Part shown: positions 1 through 5,926 of the stretch, in pieces
Layout of the letters: each line of letters begins with the position of its first letter
Position numbering within the stretch: position 1 is the first letter of the stretch
Position numbers and translations under genes: made by a program
Source of the DNA: Pseudomonadota bacterium
Lineage (GTDB): Bacteria; Desulfobacterota; Syntrophia; Syntrophales; JADFWA01
Direction: 5' to 3'
Assembly (NCBI GenBank): GCA_015222855.1
Contig: JADFWA010000172.1
Span: 1-5,926 of the forward strand
DNA length: 5,926 bases
The notes under the pieces: model-generated
Databases searched by the model: none
What the model was told of the DNA's origin: nothing
Seen by the model: the letters and a program-made list of their open reading frames with translations, nothing else

Positions 1-83
1 ATTTTTGTTAACCAAATACCTCTTGTTATCGTAAATTATCATATAATTTTAGTGACTTCGTGTCTTAGTGGCTGAGTAGTTAC
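1..83. mobile_element. Partial MITE-like element, copy 1 (truncated by window edge)
   Basis: This stretch is the reverse complement of the outer 92 bp of the complete element at 3806-3970. Aligned by hand, 73 of 83 positions match, plus one 9-nt gap where the other copy carries an extra AGTGATTTT unit. It ends at 83 in GTAGTTAC, so its inward reading GTAACTACTCAG matches the termini of the other two copies. The remaining part, about 70-75 bp if it is the same size as the other copy, lies off the left edge. Its target duplication therefore cannot be checked, but the adjoining TTTTTATT (84-91) is the predicted 8-bp copy. No coding potential is seen. Confidence 0.75.
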
Positions 84-91
84 TTTTTATT

Positions 92-130
92 ATCTTTGCG
101 GTCTCTGCGTTCTCCGCGGTGAGCAGTTGC
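92..130. repeat. Second terminus-like repeat segment abutting htpX stop
   Basis: Read on the minus strand, this segment begins GCAACTGCTCACC, close to the right terminus of the 3806-3970 element (GCAACTACTTAGCC). It then runs through three imperfect 9-nt units of the form ACCGCNNAG. It probably is the end of an older or different copy of the same element family, into or beside which copy 1 inserted. It stops immediately before the htpX stop codon, so a target duplication for it would be CTACATCC (131-138), which contains the last codons of htpX. The partner duplication would lie outside the window. Confidence 0.45.
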
Positions 131-967
131 CTACATCCTTTTCAGTCTTGCAATCCTTTCTTCAGTCGGTGGGTGGGTGCTGAAGAGGTTCATAAGTGAT
201 TTTCCTGTCAGGGGGTTGACAATAAACATGTGGGCAGTCGATGGATTGGCCTTCATCGGGATCGCCTTTGAAGCCCTGGCCATCTTTTCCAGGGCGCTGG
301 CAAGACCGTAAGGTTTGCCCGATATTCGCGCGCCCCCCTCATCGGCGAGATATTCACGTGACCGTGATACAGCCATCTGTATGATCATTGCGCCAATAGG
401 CGCCAGAATGGCCATTATAAGAAGACCGAATATTCCTCCCCCTTCGTCGTCGTCTCCCCCGAAGCCGCCAAAGATAGCCGTCCACTTGGCCATGCTGGCC
501 AGCATCATGATAGCTCCGGCAAGTGTCGCCGCAATGGAGCCGATCAGCATATCCCTGTTTTTGATATGGGTGAGTTCGTGGGAGAGAACCCCTTCAAGTT
601 CGTCCCTGTTCAATATCCGTAAGATACCCTCCGTTACCGCCACAACAGCATGCTTTTCATCCCTTCCGGTGGCGAAGGCATTCGGGGTGTCACCCGGAAC
701 GATGTAAACCTTCGGTATGGGCAGACCTGCCCTCAGAGCTAAATTCTTTACGATTGAATAAAGTTCGGGGGCTTCGCTTTCCGAAACCTCACTGGCACGA
801 TACATCTTCAAAACGAGCTTGTCTGAAAACCAGTAACTTCCAAAATTCATCACCATTGCAAAGATAAACGCGATTATTATTCCCTGCTTGCCGCCAAAAT
901 ACCCGCCTATCAGTATCAAAAGACCGGTCAAGGCACCCAAAAGTATGCCTGTTTTGATTGTATTCAT
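131..967 (-). CDS. htpX: HtpX, membrane zinc metalloprotease (M48 family)
   Basis: A 278-residue inner-membrane endopeptidase of the M48B family, which in E. coli degrades misfolded membrane proteins alongside FtsH. The sequence shows two N-terminal hydrophobic segments (about residues 6-22 and 28-47). These are followed by a cytoplasmic part with the zinc motif HELTH (130-134: His130 and His134 as ligands, Glu131 catalytic). The third ligand is probably Glu205, in REYLADE. Two further hydrophobic segments lie at about 140-162 and 178-200, separated by a Gly/Asp-rich loop. Family signatures [13 protein letters not shown] and THPPTEERI close the protein. The length is normal. The ATG start is supported by GGAGG six bases upstream. 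It lies 160 bp downstream of clpB on the same strand, and in proteobacteria htpX is commonly heat-shock induced. The TAG stop directly abuts a repeat segment. Family assignment is secure. Confidence 0.97.
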   Translation of the reverse strand: MNTIKTGILLGALTGLLILIGGYFGGKQGIIIAFIFAMVMNFGSYWFSDKLVLKMYRASEVSESEAPELYSIVKNLALRAGLPIPKVYIVPGDTPNAFATGRDEKHAVVAVTEGILRILNRDELEGVLSHELTHIKNRDMLIGSIAATLAGAIMMLASMAKWTAIFGGFGGDDDEGGGIFGLLIMAILAPIGAMIIQMAVSRSREYLADEGGARISGKPYGLASALEKMARASKAIPMKANPSTAHMFIVNPLTGKSLMNLFSTHPPTEERIARLKRM

Positions 968-973
968 TCAATG

Positions 974-978
974 CCTCC
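974..978 (-). promoter_or_regulatory. Ribosome binding site of htpX
   Basis: The minus strand reads GGAGG with six bases before the ATG at 967, a strong Shine-Dalgarno match that fixes the htpX start. No convincing htpX promoter could be picked out in the 160-bp gap, so htpX may be read from clpB or from a promoter not recognisable by eye. Confidence 0.8.
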
Positions 979-979
979 A

Positions 980-1077
980 TTAAGGGTTAAAGGTCAAAGG
1001 TTAAAGGCTAAAGGCTAAAGGTAATGGAAGATGTCTTTTTAATAAATTGATATAATTCCACCGCCTTTCACCCTTAA
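980..1077. repeat. Inverted repeat with heptamer array between clpB and htpX
   Basis: The outer arms 980-993 and 1064-1077 are inverted copies with 13 of 14 matching (TTAAGGGTTAAAGG against TTAAGGGTGAAAGG), separated by 70 bp. The left arm continues into six tandem 7-nt units of form AAGGYYA (983-1024). In a clpB-htpX transcript the arms could pair into a long hairpin just ahead of the htpX ribosome binding site. The layout resembles the other small repeats in this window, but it lacks the GTAACTAC tips and I found no target duplication, so its origin is open. It fills most of the gap, and no gene is seen there. Confidence 0.6.
983..1024. repeat. Six-copy 7-nt tandem repeat (AAGGYYA)
   Basis: Six consecutive 7-base units can be read here: AGGGTTA, AAGGTCA, AAGGTTA, AAGGCTA, AAGGCTA and AAGGTAA. 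Two adjacent units are identical, and the others differ at one to three positions. Such an array is prone to slippage and could vary in copy number between strains. It is 16 bases from the htpX start codon. Confidence 0.75.
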
Positions 1078-1127
1078 CCCGCCTAAAGGGCGCTAAGTTC
1101 AAAGATTAACCCGTATTTCCCTCATTG

Positions 1128-3722
1128 CTATTCATTATTCTTACTAAAGACCACTTTACCATCCTCCGTAATATCGGCCAGAATGTGATCTCCTTCGACA
1201 AAGGTTCCTTCCAGTATCTTTGTTGCCAGGCTATCCTCTATAATCTTCTGGAGCGCCCTCTTAAGTGGTCTTGCGCCATAGGTCGCGCTGTAGCCTGCCT
1301 TGGCTATGTGCTTTTTTGCTTCGTCCGTCAACTCAAGATAAATTTTCCTGTCCTGAAGTCTCTTTTGAATCAGGGCTATCTGGATATTGATTATGTTGTT
1401 GATATCGCTTATGGTAAGTGACCTGAAGGTAATGATATCATCAACCCTGTTGAGAAACTCCGGTTTGAAGGTCGTCCTCAGAGCCTCAAGAGTCTTGTTT
1501 TGCCGTTCTTCTTCTCCCAGTGAGAAATCCTGTATCCATTGGCCCCCTATATTCGAGGTCATAATACTTATGGTATTTTTGAAATCGACGGTTCGGCCGT
1601 GGCCGTCTGTCAATCTTCCATCATCCAGAATTTGCAAAAGTATATTAAATACATCCTGATGTGCCTTTTCTATCTCATCAAACAGCAGCACAGAATATGG
1701 TCTCCTTCTTATGGCCTCTGTAAGGTATCCGCCTTCTTCATATCCCACGTAACCGGGAGGCGCGCCTATCATTCTGGCCACGGAATGCTTTTCCATAAAT
1801 TCCGACATATCTATCCTGACCATGGCCTGCTCGTCATCAAACATGAATTCTGCAAGCGCCTTGGCCAGCTCCGTTTTCCCAACACCTGTTGGACCCATAA
1901 ATATAAATGATCCGATCGGCCGATTTGGATCCTGAAGCCCTGATCTGGCCCTCCTTAAGGCATTGGAAACGACATGGATGGCCTCGTCCTGGCCGATAAC
2001 CCTCTGTTTCAGTCGCTCTTCCATATGGATTAGCTTTTCCACATCACTTTCCGTCATTCGGGCCACGGGAATACCAGTCCACTTTGCAACAACCTCCGCA
2101 ACGTCCTCCGCGGCGACCTCTTCTTTCAGCATCTTTTTGTCCTTCTGGAGCTCTGCAAGTTTCGTATATTTTTCCTCCAGTTCCTTGTTCAGCTCTATCA
2201 GGGTGCCGTAACGGATTTCAGCCGCCTTTGCCAGATCCCCCTCTCTCTGGGCGCTTTGGTCCGCTGTTTTATTCTCTTCTATCTGTTCTTTAATCACCTG
2301 TATCTCTTTGATGGCCTCTTTTTCGGTTGACCAGTGCATCTTCATCCTGTCCCTGGACTCCTTCAGTTCGGCCAGTTCATTTTCTATCCCGGCAAGTCTC
2401 TCCGTTGATGTTTTGTCAGTTTCGTTCTTCAGGGACTGGCGTTCTATCTCAAGCTGAACAATTTTTCTGTCGATCACGTCTATTTCAGCCGGCATGCTGT
2501 CAAGTTCAATCCTCAGACGGGAAGCGGCCTCATCAACAAGATCCACGGCCTTATCGGGAAGAAACCGGTCACTTATGTAGCGATTGGAGAGTGTGGCCGC
2601 GGCAATGATGGCAGAATCCTTGATCCTTACACCGTGGTGAACCTCATACCTCTCCTTAAGACCTCTGAGTATCGCTATGGTATCCTCGACAGTGGGTTCC
2701 TTTACATAAATTGGTTGAAACCTTCTCTCAAGGGCGGCATCCTTTTCTATGTGCTTTCTGTATTCATTGAGGGTGGTGGCGCCCACGCAGCGCAGTTCTC
2801 CCCGGGCAAGGGCGGGTTTCATCATATTTGATGCATCCACAGATCCTTCAGCAGCCCCGGCTCCAACCACGGTGTGCATTTCATCGATAAAGAGTATTAT
2901 TTCTCCGTGAGCATCCGTCACCTCCTTGATTACGGCCTTCAATCTGTCTTCAAACTCCCCCCTGTATTTTGCACCCGCCACCAGTGAACCGATGTCCAGA
3001 CCTATTATCCGTTTATCCTTAAGGCTTTCCGGCACATCACCGTTGACTATGCGTTGGGCCAGTCCTTCAACGATGGCCGTTTTCCCCACACCGGGTTCGC
3101 CTATAAGAACGGGATTGTTCTTGGTCCGCCGTGAGAGGACCTGCATGATCCTTCTGATCTCTTCATCTCTTCCTATGACTGGATCAAAAGAGGCTTTGCG
3201 GGCAAGCTCGTTGAAGTCGATGGCGTAGCGCTCCAGGGCCTGATATTTATCTTCAGGGTTCGGATCGGTGATCCTCTGGCTTCCCCTGATATCCACCAGG
3301 ACTTTAAAGATGTTGTCCTTTGTTATGCCGGCATTCTGCAGTATTTTTGCCGAGGGGCCGTCTTTTTCATCGGAAATGGCGACAAGGATGTGTTCAACAC
3401 CCGCATATTCATCCGTCAGCCTTGCTGCTTCAGATAGCGCGTTTTCCAGCACACTGTTTAATCTTGGTGTGATATAACTCTGGGCGGCGCTCACTCCTTC
3501 AACCTTTGGCAGCCTGTCCAGGACTTTTCCAATTTCCTTTTCGATATCCTCTGGGTCAGCGCCCAGTTTTTTCATTATGGAAACAACAATTCCCTCCGGC
3601 TGCCTTAAAAGTGTCAATAGTATATGTTCTACATCTATACCCTGATGTCCGTACTTACCCGCCAGGGTTTGTGCTTCCTGCAAGGCTTCCTGAACTTTTA
3701 ATGTAAATTTATCAAGTCTCAT
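1128..3722 (-). CDS. clpB: ClpB, ATP-dependent protein disaggregase
   Basis: An 864-residue Hsp100 AAA+ chaperone, usual length for ClpB. It works as a cytosolic hexamer that, with DnaK/DnaJ/GrpE, threads proteins out of aggregates. Two N-terminal Clp repeats (about 1-145) come first. The first ATPase domain has Walker A GEPGVGKT (208-215), pore loop KYRGEFE (252-258), Walker B ILFIDE (276-281) and the arginine-finger pair of LERRF (331-335). A charged coiled-coil middle domain (about 405-535) separates ClpB from ClpA and ClpC and is the DnaK contact site. The second ATPase domain has Walker A GPTGVGKT (610-617), pore tyrosine in GYVG (657-660), Walker B VLLFDE (678-683), arginine finger in FLNRVD (R759) and sensor-2 GARPL (816-820). 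No ClpP-binding tripeptide loop is evident, as expected for a disaggregase. All catalytic residues are present. The start is supported by alignment of MRLDKFT with the family; the ribosome site is weak (TGGAA). It sits between the diadenylate cyclase and htpX on one strand. Confidence 0.98.
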   Translation of the reverse strand: MRLDKFTLKVQEALQEAQTLAGKYGHQGIDVEHILLTLLRQPEGIVVSIMKKLGADPEDIEKEIGKVLDRLPKVEGVSAAQSYITPRLNSVLENALSEAARLTDEYAGVEHILVAISDEKDGPSAKILQNAGITKDNIFKVLVDIRGSQRITDPNPEDKYQALERYAIDFNELARKASFDPVIGRDEEIRRIMQVLSRRTKNNPVLIGEPGVGKTAIVEGLAQRIVNGDVPESLKDKRIIGLDIGSLVAGAKYRGEFEDRLKAVIKEVTDAHGEIILFIDEMHTVVGAGAAEGSVDASNMMKPALARGELRCVGATTLNEYRKHIEKDAALERRFQPIYVKEPTVEDTIAILRGLKERYEVHHGVRIKDSAIIAAATLSNRYISDRFLPDKAVDLVDEAASRLRIELDSMPAEIDVIDRKIVQLEIERQSLKNETDKTSTERLAGIENELAELKESRDRMKMHWSTEKEAIKEIQVIKEQIEENKTADQSAQREGDLAKAAEIRYGTLIELNKELEEKYTKLAELQKDKKMLKEEVAAEDVAEVVAKWTGIPVARMTESDVEKLIHMEERLKQRVIGQDEAIHVVSNALRRARSGLQDPNRPIGSFIFMGPTGVGKTELAKALAEFMFDDEQAMVRIDMSEFMEKHSVARMIGAPPGYVGYEEGGYLTEAIRRRPYSVLLFDEIEKAHQDVFNILLQILDDGRLTDGHGRTVDFKNTISIMTSNIGGQWIQDFSLGEEERQNKTLEALRTTFKPEFLNRVDDIITFRSLTISDINNIINIQIALIQKRLQDRKIYLELTDEAKKHIAKAGYSATYGARPLKRALQKIIEDSLATKILEGTFVEGDHILADITEDGKVVFSKNNE

Positions 3723-3774
3723 AACAGTTCCATTAGCTTAATTTAATTGGTTTAATTCGTTTCATTGGTTAACC

Positions 3775-3802
3775 ATTAGAACCATCGGAATTAATTAAAC
3801 AA
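3775..3802 (-). promoter_or_regulatory. Possible clpB promoter (sigma-70-like, weak)
   Basis: The minus strand reads TTGTTT (3802-3797), a 16-base spacer, then TCTAAT (3780-3775), 52 bases before the clpB start. The -10 matches 5 of 6 consensus positions and the -35 only 3. No clear sigma-32 pattern (CTTGAA spaced from CCCCAT) was found in 3723-3805. The candidate -35 overlaps the target duplication of the adjacent mobile element. The surrounding 75 bp are AT-rich and include a 10-bp perfect palindrome, TGGTTAACCA (3766-3775). Confidence 0.3.
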
Positions 3803-3805
3803 ATA
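3798..3805. repeat. Target-site duplication, left copy (AACAAATA)
   Basis: AACAAATA directly precedes the element terminus at 3806 and is repeated perfectly at 3971-3978. The repeat is exactly eight bases: the next base on either side does not match once the element ends are placed at 3806 and 3970. Confidence 0.85.
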
Positions 3806-3970
3806 GTAACTATTCAGCCACCAAGACACGAAGTCACTAAAATCACTAAAATCACATCATAATTTATGATAACCAGAGGCATTTGATTAATAAAAATATC
3901 CGGAAATTATGGGTAAACATAATTATTTTCTACACTTTGTGCCTTGGTGACTTTGTGGCTAAGTAGTTGC
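3806..3970. mobile_element. Complete 165-bp MITE-like element, copy 2
   Basis: The ends form a terminal inverted repeat: 3806-3837 and 3939-3970 match at 25 of 32 positions, starting GTAACTATTCAGCCAC on the left and GCAACTACTTAGCCAC on the right. A perfect 8-bp direct repeat flanks it. Both arms are made of 8-9-nt units resembling NCACNAAG. The AT-rich core includes a hairpin, ATCATAATTTATGAT (3856-3870). It is too short to encode a transposase and shows no convincing ORF. GTAA tips plus an 8-bp duplication are known for the IS66 family, so mobilisation by an IS66-like transposase is inferred. It lies between the cyclase stop codon and clpB. A transcript crossing it could fold into a long stem, but no U-run marks it as a standard terminator. 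Confidence 0.85.
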
Positions 3971-3978
3971 AACAAATA
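3971..3978. repeat. Target-site duplication, right copy (AACAAATA)
   Basis: Perfect second copy of the octamer at 3798-3805, immediately after the element end GTAGTTGC. Only eight bases separate it from the stop codon of the diadenylate cyclase gene. Confidence 0.85.
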
Positions 3979-3986
3979 AAACCGGT

Positions 3987-4856
3987 TCACTTTACGGACT
4001 TTTCAATACCCACGAAAATTGTTCCATTCTTTAATACACTGACCGTTCCGGTCGATTCAGACACGACGATGGCAATGGCATGCGTTACGCTTGTAATACC
4101 GGCAGCGGCTATATGCCTGCTTCCAAGCCCCTTGGGAAAATCCTTGCTTTCCAGGGCAACATTGAGGTGTCTGCCTGCCGTTACCAGAACACCGTTATCT
4201 TTTAAGACGAATGCCCCGTCAATAGCGGAGAACTCCTTGATCGTTTCCTTTAAATGCGGGCTGAGAATATTTCGTTCGTCTTCTTTGTGCCCCATGAAGG
4301 GATTGATTACCATTTGCCTGGAGAGCTGCAGTACCTTTTCGTGGTCTCCCAGGACGAAGATTGTTCCTACCGAACGGCCTTCTCTCCCCTGAGCGGCCAG
4401 CTCCAGGGCGATGTTCAACACCGCTTCGAAGACTTCGGGGTGTACACTTTCAATAATATCTGTAATTTTTTCTGATGTCAGGATTTCAAATTCCTTGCCG
4501 ACATCGATCAGCATTATGCTGTCCACATATCCAAATTTAGGAACACCGGTAAGGCAAACAAGCTTGTCTCCATCTTTGAAAAGACCTGATGCAATTCCCT
4601 TGGTAATTGCAATTTTTGTCTGGCCGACACGGGTCAGATGTATGTCGGGAATGTTTAAAACTTTTCCTGTTTTTTTAAATTCTTCCGGTATCTCCGCGTC
4701 TCCCCTTGTTACCAGAATCGTATCAAAACATGTCTTGCTATCTTCCATTATCGGGAGATCGGAAGCCACGTCGGCATATACCAGGATGGCCCTGGCCTCT
4801 ATCTTCTTCGCTATTTTGCATGCAAATTCCATAATTGTTTTATTGAGAGAATCCAT
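3987..4856 (-). CDS. Soluble diadenylate cyclase (DAC domain, DacZ/CdaZ-like architecture)
   Basis: A 289-residue protein predicted to condense two ATP into c-di-AMP. The C-terminal half (about 165-285) is a DAC (DisA_N) domain. It has the conserved DGA motif (213-215) followed by VLKDNGVLVTAG, then GLGSRH (243-248) and the ending IVVSESTGTVSVLKNG. The usual RHR/RHT triad reads RHI here. Residues about 5-125 resemble the alpha/beta pyruvate-kinase C-terminal (PK_C) domain, the arrangement known from archaeal DacZ and some bacterial cyclases. No transmembrane segment is seen, unlike CdaA, and there is no helix-hairpin-helix DNA-binding tail, unlike DisA, so it should be cytosolic. The ATG start has AAAGGAAA upstream (GGA six bases before the start). 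It is the first gene of the minus-strand set and diverges from rpoH. The cyclase call is firm; the N-terminal domain and subfamily are less so. Confidence 0.88.
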   Translation of the reverse strand: MDSLNKTIMEFACKIAKKIEARAILVYADVASDLPIMEDSKTCFDTILVTRGDAEIPEEFKKTGKVLNIPDIHLTRVGQTKIAITKGIASGLFKDGDKLVCLTGVPKFGYVDSIMLIDVGKEFEILTSEKITDIIESVHPEVFEAVLNIALELAAQGREGRSVGTIFVLGDHEKVLQLSRQMVINPFMGHKEDERNILSPHLKETIKEFSAIDGAFVLKDNGVLVTAGRHLNVALESKDFPKGLGSRHIAAAGITSVTHAIAIVVSESTGTVSVLKNGTIFVGIEKSVK

Positions 4857-4885
4857 GTTATTTCCTTTCCATCATCTTTGTTAGT

Positions 4886-4914
4886 AAGTTAACCATAAAC
4901 CGCATCTATGTCAA
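4886..4914 (-). promoter_or_regulatory. Promoter of the diadenylate cyclase gene (sigma-70-like)
   Basis: The minus strand has a perfect -35 TTGACA (4914-4909), a 17-base spacer, and a candidate -10 TAACTT (4891-4886; three of six consensus positions). This would give a short leader of about 20-25 bases before the ATG at 4856. The -35 touches the left target duplication of the 102-bp element (4915-4922), so that insertion landed immediately upstream of the promoter core without breaking it. The sequence match is seen; activity is inferred. Confidence 0.5.
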
Positions 4915-4922
4915 GAAATGGA
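4915..4922. repeat. Target-site duplication, left copy (GAAATGGA)
   Basis: GAAATGGA precedes the 102-bp element and is repeated perfectly at 5025-5032. The exact octamer length is the same as for the unrelated duplication around the 165-bp element. Confidence 0.8.
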
Positions 4923-5024
4923 GGAACTACCCAGCTATTTAGGTTGAAGACTGAATGCTGAAGCATTTACATTCTTTGGTTCCTATTAGCCTTCCACCTT
5001 CAGTCTATCTACCTGAGTAGTTAC
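4923..5024. mobile_element. Complete 102-bp MITE-like element, copy 3
   Basis: The left end reads GGAACTACCCAG and the right end, inverted, reads GTAACTACTCAG (10 of 12 matching), so the tips match those of the other two elements. Inside, the arms differ from theirs: they carry 7-nt units such as AGGTTGA, AGACTGA and ATGCTGA on the left. On the right, read inward on the minus strand, the units are AGACTGA, AGGTGGA and AGGCTAA, so the arms can pair imperfectly. A small hairpin, AATGC-TGAA-GCATT, sits at 4954-4967. Perfect 8-bp direct repeats flank the element. It has no ORF. It occupies a third of the divergent cyclase/rpoH intergenic region and lies between the two predicted promoters. Confidence 0.78.
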
Positions 5025-5032
5025 GAAATGGA
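5025..5032. repeat. Target-site duplication, right copy (GAAATGGA)
   Basis: Perfect copy of the octamer at 4915-4922, directly after the element terminus GTAGTTAC. Confidence 0.8.
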
Positions 5033-5076
5033 AAGGGATCAACACCATAGTTTGCCGGGAAGGCACACAAAAAGAC

Positions 5077-5106
5077 TTGACTATTGAAAGAAAATTGTTA
5101 TATACA
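5077..5106 (+). promoter_or_regulatory. Predicted rpoH promoter (sigma-70-like)
   Basis: A -35 TTGACT (5077-5082; five of six consensus positions; TTGACA would be perfect) is followed by an AT-rich -10 zone. TATATA lies at 5099-5104 with a 16-base spacer, or TATACA at 5101-5106 with an 18-base spacer. Transcription would start near 5111-5114, leaving a leader of roughly 40 bases. A short dyad, TGCC-GGGAA-GGCA (5053-5065), lies just upstream and might bind a regulator, but this is weak. The 102-bp element ends 44 bases before the -35. Confidence 0.6.
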
Positions 5107-5138
5107 TATTGGTTAGTATTTTATTAGTTATATAGGAT

Positions 5139-5144
5139 AGGAGG
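5139..5144 (+). promoter_or_regulatory. Ribosome binding site of rpoH
   Basis: A perfect AGGAGG lies seven bases before the ATG at 5152 and fixes the start of this right-truncated gene. GGAGG (5140-5144) can pair with CTTCC (5158-5162, codons 3-4) in the mRNA with one G-U pair, which would place the start codon in a loop. Confidence 0.85.
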
Positions 5145-5151
5145 TTTGTAG

Positions 5152-5926
5152 ATGAATCTTCCCGAAGTTTCCGGTACCCTGGATGTATATATATCGCAGA
5201 TAAACCAATTTCCCCTTCTGTCTACGGAAGAAGAGTTTAAACTGGCTGTCAGGTATAAGAAGCATAATGACATGGAGGCGGCCGAAAAACTGGTTGTTTC
5301 AAATCTGAGATTTGTGGTTAAGATTGCCCATGAGTATAAAAATTACGGGATCAAGCTCCTCGATATGATTCAGGAAGGCAACATTGGTCTCATGCACGCG
5401 GTGAAAAAATTTGATCCTTATAAGGGATACAAGCTCATATCCTACGCCGTCTGGTGGATAAGGGCGTATATCCAGAACTTTATTATCAAATCATGGAGTC
5501 TTGTCAAGATAGGTACCACTCAGGCACAGAGAAAGTTATTTTTCAAGCTGAACCAGGCAAAAAGGAAGCTCCAGACCATTTCCGTTAAAAATCCGGAGTT
5601 CAGGGAAATCGCAGAGTCGCTGAATGTAAAAGAGGTCGAAGTCGAGGAGATGGATCGGCGTCTAAATAATCGTGATCTTTCCCTGGATGCATCCATAAAC
5701 GATGAGGGCGAATCCACATATATCGATTATCTGACATACGAGGGTGAGGATCAGGAAAAATCGTTGATTAAAAAGGAAGAGACGGCTCTGGTAAAGAAGA
5801 ACATTGATGGGGCGTTATCTAAGCTCAATGAGAGAGAAAGCTATATAGTAAAAAATCGGATAATGGCGGATGATCCTGAGACCCTGCAGGAGATAGGGGA
5901 CAAGTTCAATATAACAAGAGAACGGA
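5152..5926 (+). CDS. rpoH: RNA polymerase heat-shock sigma factor RpoH (sigma-32), 3'-truncated
   Basis: The open frame runs 258 codons to the window edge without a stop. E. coli RpoH has 284 residues, so roughly 25-40 residues are missing. Region 1.2 covers about residues 8-40. Region 2 includes NLRFVVKIAHEY (51-62), the core-binding segment DMIQEGNIGLMHAVKKFDP (71-89), and the -10 melting/recognition stretch SYAVWWIRAYIQNFI (97-111). Next comes the RpoH box, QRKLFFKL (126-133) after VKIGTTQA, which distinguishes heat-shock sigmas from RpoD and takes part in chaperone and FtsH control. Region 4 begins around LSKLNERE (222-229) and reaches the first part of the helix-turn-helix (EIGDKFNITRER), where the window ends. 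It binds core RNA polymerase and directs it to heat-shock promoters. It is transcribed away from the cyclase-clpB-htpX set, with 295 bp between. The product name is secure from the RpoH box. Confidence 0.95.
   Translation, partial: MNLPEVSGTLDVYISQINQFPLLSTEEEFKLAVRYKKHNDMEAAEKLVVSNLRFVVKIAHEYKNYGIKLLDMIQEGNIGLMHAVKKFDPYKGYKLISYAVWWIRAYIQNFIIKSWSLVKIGTTQAQRKLFFKLNQAKRKLQTISVKNPEFREIAESLNVKEVEVEEMDRRLNNRDLSLDASINDEGESTYIDYLTYEGEDQEKSLIKKEETALVKKNIDGALSKLNERESYIVKNRIMADDPETLQEIGDKFNITRER

Noticed and set aside
315..707. Plus-strand open frame of 130 codons within htpX
   Set aside because: It is antisense to a clearly conserved htpX, has low-complexity Ser/Pro-rich composition, and has no recognisable domain; it is a shadow frame.
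1125..3706. Multiple plus-strand open frames antisense to clpB
   Set aside because: ClpB is intact and full length on the minus strand; the antisense frames show no family features and arise from its codon pattern.
3723..3805. Search for CIRCE or sigma-32 promoter upstream of clpB
   Set aside because: Neither the CIRCE inverted repeat nor a CTTGAA/CCCCAT pair was found; only a weak sigma-70-like candidate could be supported.
3806..3970. Reading the spaced repeats as a CRISPR array
   Set aside because: There are no equal-length unique spacers; the repeats are inverted at the two ends and flanked by a target duplication, as in a transposon-derived element.
3806..3970. Calling the element's long stem an intrinsic terminator for the cyclase gene
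   Set aside because: The arms can pair, but they are imperfect and widely spaced, and no U-run follows the stem in the direction of transcription.
3967..4884. Plus-strand open frames of 141, 73 and 157 codons over the cyclase gene
   Set aside because: They are antisense to the conserved DAC domain gene and have no recognisable motifs.
5520..5717. Minus-strand 65-codon frame within rpoH
   Set aside because: It lies opposite the RpoH box and linker coding region and is Ser/Phe-rich without any family signature.

Overview
The window holds a compact stress-response locus with four protein genes, three of them complete. On the minus strand, reading right to left, are a soluble diadenylate cyclase (3987-4856), the ClpB disaggregase (1128-3722) and the membrane metalloprotease HtpX (131-967). 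Diverging from them on the plus strand is a heat-shock sigma factor of the RpoH (sigma-32) type, which starts at 5152 and runs off the right edge in conserved region 4. Codon use, moderate GC and gene content suggest a Gram-negative bacterium. The protein sequences and the style of intergenic repeats fit a deltaproteobacterial (Desulfobacterota-like) lineage best. That assignment is an inference from remembered family resemblance, not from a search.

Functionally the genes make sense together. RpoH recruits RNA polymerase to heat-shock promoters. ClpB and HtpX are classic heat-shock products that deal with protein aggregates and with damaged membrane proteins. The less expected partner is the diadenylate cyclase, which makes c-di-AMP, a messenger mostly tied to potassium, osmotic and envelope homeostasis. 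It has an N-terminal pyruvate-kinase-C-terminal-like domain instead of the membrane helices of CdaA or the DNA-binding domains of DisA.

The most notable non-coding content is a family of small, transposase-less inverted-repeat elements in the gaps between genes. Two are complete (3806-3970, 165 bp; 4923-5024, 102 bp). Each is bounded by related termini (consensus GTAACTAYTCAG) and flanked by a perfect 8-bp direct repeat, AACAAATA and GAAATGGA respectively. A third copy (1-83) enters from the left edge and is clearly homologous to the 165-bp element; it is followed by another terminus-like segment that ends exactly at the htpX stop codon. GTAA tips with 8-bp target duplications are the hallmark of IS66-family transposition, so these look like MITEs mobilised by an IS66-like transposase. 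Inside the tips the arms are built from short-period repeats (7, 8 or 9 nt) that differ between copies.

Region by region: 1-130 element(s); 131-967 htpX; 968-1127 intergenic with a heptamer array inside an inverted repeat; 1128-3722 clpB; 3723-3986 AT-rich clpB upstream region plus the 165-bp element; 3987-4856 diadenylate cyclase; 4857-5151 divergent promoter region containing the 102-bp element; 5152-5926 rpoH (partial).
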